Shown in pieces: positions 6,935 to 13,560 of a stretch of 18,133 nt of DNA; positions within the stretch are counted from its first letter, which is position 1, and each line of letters opens with the position of its first letter. A program made the translations under genes and the position numbers. This stretch comes from Christensenella sp. UBA7597 (GTDB lineage: Bacteria; Bacillota; Clostridia; Christensenellales; Borkfalkiaceae), in contig DLQW01000098.1 in NCBI GenBank assembly GCA_002474405.1, forward strand, positions 1-18,133, read 5' to 3'. The notes below the pieces were generated by a model. It had not been told where the DNA came from and did not search any database. It saw nothing but the letters and a program-made list of their open reading frames with translations.

Positions 6935-8764
6935 ATGAAAAAGAAAAACAAATCGTTTCTGAAAACGGCGGCTTGCGCAACGGGGCTTGCCTGCGCGTTT
7001 CTGGCGTTTTCGGTTTCAGCGGGTTGTTCTCAAAGCGGCGCTTCGCAGGAAAATTACATCGAAATTTCCTGCGGCACGGGCGTGAACGAAGCGGGAAAGC
7101 CGTACGACGAACTGTACTGGCGGAACGATCCCGTGGCAAGCGGCGCCGACCCCGGCGTGATGTGGGTGAGCGAAGAACAGGATGCGGAAAACGGCGGCTG
7201 GTATTACGCCTACGTTACCGACGTGCGCCAGATCGGCAACGTGGTGTACAGCGCGTTCTGTTACCGTTCGAAAGATCTTTCCTCGTGGGAAGTGGCGGGC
7301 GCGGCGAACGGCTATGCGCTTGTATCCGTTGCCGACGACTGGACGATTTCCAACTTCTGGGCGCCGGAGTGCATTTACGACGAAACGAGCGGAAAATATT
7401 ATCTGTACTATTCCGCGCAGCGCAGCGAAGTGGCGCGGGGCGACGTAGCTCCCGCTACCAATTTCAGCGAATTGCAGCTTGCCGTGGCGGTTTCCGATCG
7501 CCCGCAGGGACCTTTCTCGCTGGTGCGCGGCGGCACGGATTTCAACGGCGAGGAAATCACCAATTCCCCGCGGTTCGATATTGCAGGGCATTTCAATCTT
7601 TCCAAACCGTTTGCGGCGATCGACGCTTCCGTGCTTAAAGACGACGACGGCGCGCTGTATCTTACGTTTGCGAAGCACGAAGATTCTTCGGGGCGCAACC
7701 GCGGCATCTGGGGGATGAAACTGCTCGACCCCGTTACGCCCGATTTTTCCACGCTTACCTGCCTTACCATGGCGGGCTACAAGTCGGTGAAAAATTTCGT
7801 TCCCGGCGTGCTTACCGATGATACGTTCCCCGCGGGCGGCGAAGCGTTCACGGCGGATTCGGTTTTGAACGAAGGCAATTTTCTCTTCAAGAAAAACGGT
7901 AAATATTATCTGACTTACAGCACGCACGGCTATGCCGATAAAGCGTACTGCGTGATGCAGGCGGTTGCCGATTCTCCTTTGGGCTCGTACGTGAAATTCG
8001 ATTCCGGCAAAGGCAACCCGCTGGTTTCCGCCATGGCGAGCGGCATCGGCTATATGGCGGGCACGGGGCACCATTCCATGGTGGCGGCGGGCGACGAACT
8101 GTTCAGCGTGTACGCCTACCACGGCAACCCCGAAAAATACGGCGACGCCAACATGCGTATTCTCGGCGCCGACAGGGTGGAAATTACGGAAATCGACGGA
8201 AAGCAGGCGCTTGTGTGCAACGGACCTACGGCTTCGCCGCAGTATAAGCCGGAAGCGGTTTCCGGCTACGAAAATCTGGCGAAAAAAGCGAAAATCACGG
8301 TAAAAAACGGCACGGGCGCGGAGTATCTGAACGACGGCTTGCTTACCGTTTCCGCTTCCGTGAAAGATCGCGAATACCGTTCTTCCGGCGCGACGGAAAT
8401 CACGCTTACGTTCGATTCGCCCGTCAGAGCGCGCTCGGTGATGATTTACAATTCGTCGTCGTACGATTATGCGTTTACCAAGGCGGACAGAATCGAATTC
8501 AGATTTGCTTCGCCTCTTACGGCGAACGGCAAAGAATACAATTTCGGCGCCATTAAAAATCTGGCGTTCCCCGCGGAATACGCGGATACGGAAGCGGGCG
8601 TGATTACGCAGGGCGCCGCGGCAATTGCCGATTTCGACGAAATCGAAATCACGGAAATCAAAATTTACCTTTCCGAAAAATACGAAACTACGGATAAGTT
8701 CGGCGAAGCGCTCGGCGATATCGGCGTGGCGGAAATCGTGGTGCTGGGAAAGAGCGGCAGATAA
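6935..8764 (+). CDS. GH43-family glycoside hydrolase lipoprotein with C-terminal F5/8-like domain
   Basis: This 609-residue protein is exported and lipid-anchored: signal peptide and lipobox VSAGC with Cys31. The five-bladed GH43 domain (about 60-440) keeps its acid/base set: Asp72 in ADPGV (general base), WAPE 142-145, Asp230 in AIDASVLKDDDG (pKa modulator), Glu313 in NEGNFLFKKNGKYYL (general acid), and His379-His380 in GTGHHSMV. GH43 enzymes cut alpha-L-arabinofuranosyl or beta-xylosyl linkages. A C-terminal beta-sandwich (about 450-609, YENLAKKAKITVKN...GDIGVAEIVVLGK) resembles a discoidin/F5-8C sugar-binding domain. A GTG three bases earlier (6932) is equally near the AAGGAG site; ATG 6935 is preferred. 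It lies 27 bp after the solute-binding gene, so it probably frees the sugar that the transporter takes up. Confidence 0.88.
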   Translation: MKKKNKSFLKTAACATGLACAFLAFSVSAGCSQSGASQENYIEISCGTGVNEAGKPYDELYWRNDPVASGADPGVMWVSEEQDAENGGWYYAYVTDVRQIGNVVYSAFCYRSKDLSSWEVAGAANGYALVSVADDWTISNFWAPECIYDETSGKYYLYYSAQRSEVARGDVAPATNFSELQLAVAVSDRPQGPFSLVRGGTDFNGEEITNSPRFDIAGHFNLSKPFAAIDASVLKDDDGALYLTFAKHEDSSGRNRGIWGMKLLDPVTPDFSTLTCLTMAGYKSVKNFVPGVLTDDTFPAGGEAFTADSVLNEGNFLFKKNGKYYLTYSTHGYADKAYCVMQAVADSPLGSYVKFDSGKGNPLVSAMASGIGYMAGTGHHSMVAAGDELFSVYAYHGNPEKYGDANMRILGADRVEITEIDGKQALVCNGPTASPQYKPEAVSGYENLAKKAKITVKNGTGAEYLNDGLLTVSASVKDREYRSSGATEITLTFDSPVRARSVMIYNSSSYDYAFTKADRIEFRFASPLTANGKEYNFGAIKNLAFPAEYADTEAGVITQGAAAIADFDEIEITEIKIYLSEKYETTDKFGEALGDIGVAEIVVLGKSGR

Positions 8765-8776
8765 GGGGGCGGAACA

Positions 8777-11700
8777 ATGAAAAAAGTTTTGAAAAAAGCG
8801 ATGATAGCGGCGGCTGCGCTCTGCGGGATCGCGGCGGCGTTTACCGCGTGCTCGGAAAAGCAGACGGAAGTTCAGATCGACCCCGCGCTCAAAGATTACG
8901 ATTTCAATTACGGCAGTACGATGCCTTCGGGCGCCGACGGGTTTATGAAAATCGACGGCAACCTTTCGGAAACCGTTTACGAAAACAGAAACTGGTTCGA
9001 AAATTATTTAAGCGAAGATCTCGACGGAACGTCCGCGCATATCGCCGTTACCACGGTTACGGGCGAAAAAGGCTGGTATGTGGCGGCAAAAGTGTACGAT
9101 ACGGCGATAAAGTACAACGGGCTTCTGGCGGCAACGAAAAACAGTACGGTTTCTCTGTATTACGCGCTTTCTTCCGATTACGGCAACGATAACGCGGTGC
9201 GGCGGGTATTTATGGACGCGGGCAGAGTGTACGGCGGAGCTTTTTCGAATATCTCGCTGCTCGAATACGCCGTAAAAACGCAGGGCGAAACCGGCGGCGT
9301 TACAAGCGGCATGACGATGGAACTTTTCATCCCGTGGCGCGCGATGGGGCTGGAAGAAAAGCCGGAAAACGCCGATCTTATCATGCTGCCCGCCTATTTC
9401 ATGCAGAAAGGCGGCACGTACCGCACTATCTGTCCGCTGCCGTACAGCACTTCGTCCGCGGCGTTTTACGTGTTTGACGAAACGGGGTACGCGCAGGCGG
9501 ATAAAGAGGGCGCGCTGATCGGCTCGGCAAAAAACGGACATACGAAAACGGGCGTCTGGAGCGAAGAAAACGTTGAAAAGACCGTCGAAAACGGAAAGAC
9601 CGTGCTTTCCGGCACCGTAAAAACGGAAAAAAGCCCTTATTCGAAAGGGTATATCAAAGAACTTCTGGCGGAAAATTTCATTTTTTCGGCAACGGCGAAA
9701 CCGCTCGAATCGGCGTACGAAAGCTCGGTGGGCATCAGCGTGGGCATTCCGAACGGCAGAAGAAAGATGCTTTCCGTAAAAACGGAAGCGGGCAATCTTT
9801 CAAGCAAAACGCGCGTGGCGGCGCAGTATTACGCCGACGATTACGACGGAAGAAACAATATCGACGCGCCTCTTACTACGTATGAGCGTGAAAAAACGCT
9901 CGCCGAAGAGGGCGCGCGCTTCACCATCGTGAAGGAGGGCACGAAAATCTACGGCATGGCGGACGGCAACCTGATTTTCGCGGAAACGATTTCCACGGCA
10001 AGCGGAAAATGCTTCGCCTGCCTGACCGCAAGAAGCATCGCCGCGGAATTCACGGAAATTTCCTACGCCGATTACGACGGCAACGCGGAAGGAATGAACG
10101 AGGCGCTCCGCGAACTGGGGCTGTTCCGCGTGAGTGCGGAAAGCGAAGGCTTCGGCACCGTTACCGCCGATAAAGCGGGGGCGCTTGCGGGCGGAAACGT
10201 TACGTTTTCCGTGGTGCCCGGCGCGTTCTGGCGGCTTTCGGCGCTGCAGATCAACGGCGAGGACAAAACGGCGGACTATATCGAAAACGCCGCGTCGTAC
10301 GGCAGAACGATGCGCTATACGCTGAGCGGCATACAAGACGACGTCCGCGTGAAAGCGGTATTCGAAGAATACGAGGGCGCAACGCTGAAAGGAAAGATTT
10401 CCGTGGCGGGTGCACCCGAAAACATCAACCTTGCGGACGCGGAATTTTACGCGTACACGGCGGATAAAAACGTGCTGTTTGCCGATAACGTCTGCACGGA
10501 AGAGGGCGATTATACGCTGGAACTTCCCGTCGGCGAGTACGAAAAAATACTCGTCCGTGCGGGCGGCTACCAGAATTATTTCACGGCGTTTGCCGACGGC
10601 TCGGCGTTAATCGTGCCCGAAAGCGGCGTCGAAAACAAGAATTTTACGCTGAAAACGCGCGAACTTACCTTCAATTCCTACGGGTCCGGCGCCCCGGTAT
10701 GGACGTACACGGGCGACAACGAATATACCGTAACGGGCATGAATCACGGCAACGCGTACACCACGGCGAATTTCGGCACGGCGCAGGATTTTATGCTTTC
10801 CGCGCGGATTGTATCGGACGGCGACGTCGAAGCGGGCATCGTGCTTTACGGCGAGCATAAGGGCAGGCGCGATTACGACGTGATGCTGAATATTCACACG
10901 GCGGATATGGGCATTGCGCTGTACGGCTGGGTGCCCGGCTGGGCGGACGGCTATTTCAATACCGCTTACGCGCAGAACAAAACGTACGACAACAAAGATT
11001 TTCTGCTTACCGCGGCGCGCAGCGGCGGAGCGCTCAGCGTGTTTATCAACGGCGAATTGTGGAAAACGTACAAAGGAGAAATTTCTTCCGCGCTCGATTT
11101 TTCGAAAATGGGCGAAATGCGCGTGGGGCTTGCCGTGCGCGGCTTGAAAGGCGCGACGTTTACGGATTATTCTTTCACAACCGATAAAGCGGAAATCGAC
11201 AAACTGCTTTTCCGCGAAGCGAAGCTGCCCGCGTGGGACGATTCGTTCGGCTCGCTCACCGTTTCCGGCATAGAAAACGGCATGGCGCGCCTTGGCGATA
11301 CGGTTAAATTTACCATTGCCTGCGCCGAGGGGAAAATCGTGAAAGTGTACGCGAACGGCAGTCTGATTTCCGCCGAATTGAAAGGCGACGGCGTTTACGA
11401 ATATTCTTATACGATAGGCGACGACGGCGTAACGTTCACGTACGAAGCGCAAAACGTTTATCGGGTAAGCGGTACGCTTCCCGCGGGGCTTTCCGGCGCG
11501 GAACTCACCGTAAGAAACGGCGGCGCGGAAACTTCGTATAAAAACGCGGGCGCGGTTACGGGAACGGAATATTCGCTGTATCTGGCAGACGGCACGTACG
11601 ATCTTGTGTTTACGGGCAAATCGTACGAGGGCATGATAGAAGGCGTTGCCGTAAACGGCGCGGCGGTGCAGGCGAACCTCGAAAAGGCTTATCAACGCGT

Positions 11701-13309
11701 GATTACTGCAAAATACGGCGGCGGCGCCAGCGGCGAAAACGGCGATTTTACGATGACCGGCAACGGCAGATACACGGCAAACCCGCTTGCGGACGGCGAT
11801 TCGTATACGCTGGGCGTGCTTGGTACGGCAAAGAATTTCGTGGCGGGCGTACGCATTAAAAACGCTTCGAAAAAGCAAGCGGGCATCGGTATTCAGTTTG
11901 CGAAATCCGCCGAAAATCTCTTGTTTATCAAAACGGGCGACGATAAGCTTGTGCAACTCTATTCGTGGACGGGCGGCTGGTATTCCGCGGGCACGGTTGA
12001 TTTTTCGGGCGCGGACGTAAACGATTACGAATTTACGCTCGTACGCTACGAAGGCAGAATCGGCGCGTTTGTCAACGGTAAATTTATCGCGGGCTGGAGC
12101 GGCGAAATTACGGGCAGCGCGGGCGGCGGCTATAATATTGCCGCGCTCGGCGAAGGAAAAATCGGCTTGCTTCTTCGCGGCAAAGGCGCGGGCGTAACGT
12201 TCGAAGATTATTTCTTTACCCCCGGCGACGAAGCGGCGAAAACGTATCTTGCCCGCACGGCGACGGTAGCGGAAATGAACGAGGCGGACGGCGAACTGAT
12301 TTCCGTTACGGGAATCGGCGAAAACGGCGAAACATACCTCGGCGAAAAAATCACGCTGAAACTTCGCCCCGCGGCAGGCAAAAGCGTGGCTGTGCTTGTC
12401 AATAACGTGCAGATTTCCCCCGTTACCTCGTCGGACGGCGTATATACGTATACCTTCGTCGTAAAGGAAAACACGGCGGTGTCGTTCGCGGCGAAAAGCG
12501 TGTACAAAGTAAGCGGCACGTTGCCCGCGGAACTTGCCGGCGCCGCCCTGAGTGTTGCGGACGAAAACGGCGAAACGTATGTGTACGAAAACGCGGTGAG
12601 CGGCGATACGTTTGAAATTTATCTTTCCGACGGCACGTACCGGCTGATTTTTGCGGGCGAATCGCGCGACGGCATGATTGCCGTAGAAGTGAGCGGCGCG
12701 GCGCAGGAAGATTTGCGGCTGGAAATCACCTACGCAAAAATTACAACCGCAACGCCGGGCGGCAGAGGCTCCGACGCGGGGCAGCGCGGCACATGGATTC
12801 GTACGGCAAACAACGAATACACGGTAGAGGGGCTGCACAATCCCGACGCTTTCACCATCGCGCAGCTCGGCAAAAGCGAAAATTTCTTCGTAAAAACGCG
12901 CATCAGAGGCGGCAGCGGCATGCAGGCGGGCTTTACGCTGCTTACGGGCGGCACGGTACAGAATCTGCAGATTTTCAGAAACCCCGACGCGGCGCGTAAA
13001 TTCACGATGTATTCGTGGGGCGTCAGCTGGGTGAAGAGCGGCTATCTCGACGCTTCGGTTGCGTTCGACGAGGACGATTATACGATGTCTTTGATAAAAT
13101 ACGAAAACAAACTGCATCTGTATATCAACGATACGTTTGTGGTAACGTTCGAAGGCAAACTGAAAGACGGTCTGGATATTTCAACGCTGGGCAGCGTAAC
13201 GGTGGGCATGTCGCTCCGCGGTATCTATTCGAAAACGGTGAAATTCTGCGACTGGAACTATTCCGTGGCGGAAAGCGATATTACGGACTATATCGCCGCC
13301 CATAAATAA
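8777..13309 (+). CDS. Giant modular carbohydrate-binding lipoprotein (CBM9-like plus repeated lectin-like modules)
   Basis: This 1510-residue surface protein starts with a lipoprotein signal (lipobox FTAC, Cys25). Residues about 40-250 look like a CBM9-type domain (MKIDGNLSETVYEN...GWYVAAKVYD). A concanavalin-like beta-sandwich follows (about 290-440). Then come three units, each with a small beta domain, a prealbumin-like SGTLPA...DGTYDLVF domain, and a sandwich of about 180 residues: module A about 630-812, B about 973-1150, C about 1319-1510. Each sandwich has a YSW..GW signature (Tyr716, Tyr1062, Tyr1412) and an INGE/NGKF-type strand. No catalytic motif or cell-wall anchor is visible, so it probably captures polysaccharide for the adjacent GH43. 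Module C is a close relative of the end of the protein at 13561. The precise family of the modules is not recognised. Confidence 0.8.
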   Translation: MKKVLKKAMIAAAALCGIAAAFTACSEKQTEVQIDPALKDYDFNYGSTMPSGADGFMKIDGNLSETVYENRNWFENYLSEDLDGTSAHIAVTTVTGEKGWYVAAKVYDTAIKYNGLLAATKNSTVSLYYALSSDYGNDNAVRRVFMDAGRVYGGAFSNISLLEYAVKTQGETGGVTSGMTMELFIPWRAMGLEEKPENADLIMLPAYFMQKGGTYRTICPLPYSTSSAAFYVFDETGYAQADKEGALIGSAKNGHTKTGVWSEENVEKTVENGKTVLSGTVKTEKSPYSKGYIKELLAENFIFSATAKPLESAYESSVGISVGIPNGRRKMLSVKTEAGNLSSKTRVAAQYYADDYDGRNNIDAPLTTYEREKTLAEEGARFTIVKEGTKIYGMADGNLIFAETISTASGKCFACLTARSIAAEFTEISYADYDGNAEGMNEALRELGLFRVSAESEGFGTVTADKAGALAGGNVTFSVVPGAFWRLSALQINGEDKTADYIENAASYGRTMRYTLSGIQDDVRVKAVFEEYEGATLKGKISVAGAPENINLADAEFYAYTADKNVLFADNVCTEEGDYTLELPVGEYEKILVRAGGYQNYFTAFADGSALIVPESGVENKNFTLKTRELTFNSYGSGAPVWTYTGDNEYTVTGMNHGNAYTTANFGTAQDFMLSARIVSDGDVEAGIVLYGEHKGRRDYDVMLNIHTADMGIALYGWVPGWADGYFNTAYAQNKTYDNKDFLLTAARSGGALSVFINGELWKTYKGEISSALDFSKMGEMRVGLAVRGLKGATFTDYSFTTDKAEIDKLLFREAKLPAWDDSFGSLTVSGIENGMARLGDTVKFTIACAEGKIVKVYANGSLISAELKGDGVYEYSYTIGDDGVTFTYEAQNVYRVSGTLPAGLSGAELTVRNGGAETSYKNAGAVTGTEYSLYLADGTYDLVFTGKSYEGMIEGVAVNGAAVQANLEKAYQRVITAKYGGGASGENGDFTMTGNGRYTANPLADGDSYTLGVLGTAKNFVAGVRIKNASKKQAGIGIQFAKSAENLLFIKTGDDKLVQLYSWTGGWYSAGTVDFSGADVNDYEFTLVRYEGRIGAFVNGKFIAGWSGEITGSAGGGYNIAALGEGKIGLLLRGKGAGVTFEDYFFTPGDEAAKTYLARTATVAEMNEADGELISVTGIGENGETYLGEKITLKLRPAAGKSVAVLVNNVQISPVTSSDGVYTYTFVVKENTAVSFAAKSVYKVSGTLPAELAGAALSVADENGETYVYENAVSGDTFEIYLSDGTYRLIFAGESRDGMIAVEVSGAAQEDLRLEITYAKITTATPGGRGSDAGQRGTWIRTANNEYTVEGLHNPDAFTIAQLGKSENFFVKTRIRGGSGMQAGFTLLTGGTVQNLQIFRNPDAARKFTMYSWGVSWVKSGYLDASVAFDEDDYTMSLIKYENKLHLYINDTFVVTFEGKLKDGLDISTLGSVTVGMSLRGIYSKTVKFCDWNYSVAESDITDYIAAHK
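12731..13306 (+). repeat. Shared C-terminal module, copy 1
   Basis: This encodes the last ~190 residues of the 1510-residue lipoprotein (YAKITTATPGGRGS...ITDYIAAHK). It is closely related, at DNA and protein level, to the end of the secreted protein at 15478-16077. The best-conserved block is ATGTCGCTCCGCGGTATCTA near 13208 and 15980. Confidence 0.85.
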
Positions 13310-13352
13310 GCCTAATCGGAAAAGAAAAGTCCGTGAAAATAATCGAAAATCG

Positions 13353-13369
13353 TTGCGGCGAAACCGCAA
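13353..13369 (+). other. Hairpin in the leader of the small peptide gene
   Basis: TTGCGG-CGAAA-CCGCAA forms a perfect 6-bp stem in the 93-bp gap after the giant lipoprotein gene. It is followed by an A-rich stretch, not a T-run, so it does not look like a terminator. A similar sequence precedes the solute-binding gene at 5058-5080. Confidence 0.5.
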
Positions 13370-13402
13370 GGAAAAAAATATTTGTAAAGGGAGAACGTTG
13401 TT

Positions 13403-13546
13403 ATGAGAAGAAAAAAGTATGAAAAACCGTCGCTGCAATGCTCACGCATTGCAGCGGACGTGGTTACCACGTCGGGCGAAGCGATGATCGGTTTTAATAC
13501 CGACTGGCTGGACGATCCGTCCACGACGGTCGGTTTGCAATCGTAA
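13403..13546 (+). CDS. Small 47-residue protein of unknown function (YEKPxL...DVVTTSGE type)
   Basis: An ATG at 13403, with AAGGGAG about ten bases upstream, opens a 47-codon frame ending at TAA 13546. The protein starts MRRKKYEKPSLQ and contains ADVVTTSGEAMIG, then an acidic, aromatic tail (NTDWLDDPSTTVGLQS). The pattern of a basic start, YEKPxL, a short spacer and a DV(I/V)TTSG motif resembles tiny orphan proteins I recall from gut Clostridia; their function is unknown to me. It has no signal peptide or membrane segment. It sits in the operon between the two modular surface-protein genes, 14 bp before the second. Its DNA is packed with perfect inverted repeats (13431-13473), so the RNA itself may matter. 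A peptide precursor role is possible, but no modification gene is nearby. Confidence 0.7.
   Translation: MRRKKYEKPSLQCSRIAADVVTTSGEAMIGFNTDWLDDPSTTVGLQS
13431..13456 (+). repeat. Perfect 11-bp inverted repeat inside the small gene
   Basis: CGCTGCAATGC (13431-13441) and GCATTGCAGCG (13446-13456) are exact reverse complements around a TCAC loop, giving a very stable hairpin within the coding sequence. Confidence 0.95.
13457..13473 (+). repeat. Perfect 8-bp inverted repeat adjoining the previous one
   Basis: GACGTGGT-T-ACCACGTC starts at the base after the preceding hairpin; in RNA it would fold as a 7-bp stem with a TTA loop. Confidence 0.95.
13488..13534 (+). promoter_or_regulatory. Possible mutually exclusive stems before the secreted-protein gene
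   Basis: ACCGA(C) at 13499-13504 can pair with TCGGT upstream (13488-13492) or with GTCGGT downstream (13529-13534). The second pairing would enclose a GGACG-ATC-CGTCC hairpin (13510-13522). The region ends 13 bases before the ribosome binding site of the next gene. A switch is inferred and the stems are short. Confidence 0.35.
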
Positions 13547-13560
13547 GGGAGGGGAAAACG

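Noticed and set aside
10607..13117. An 836-codon open frame on the minus strand across the giant lipoprotein gene
   Set aside because: It is the antisense shadow of biased codon use: Arg/Ala/His/Val-rich, without domains, signal peptide or ribosome binding site, while the plus frame has clear domains.
13403..13546. A ribosomally made modified peptide (RiPP) precursor
   Set aside because: No radical-SAM, lanthipeptide or protease gene is nearby and there is no clear leader-core break; kept as an unknown small protein.
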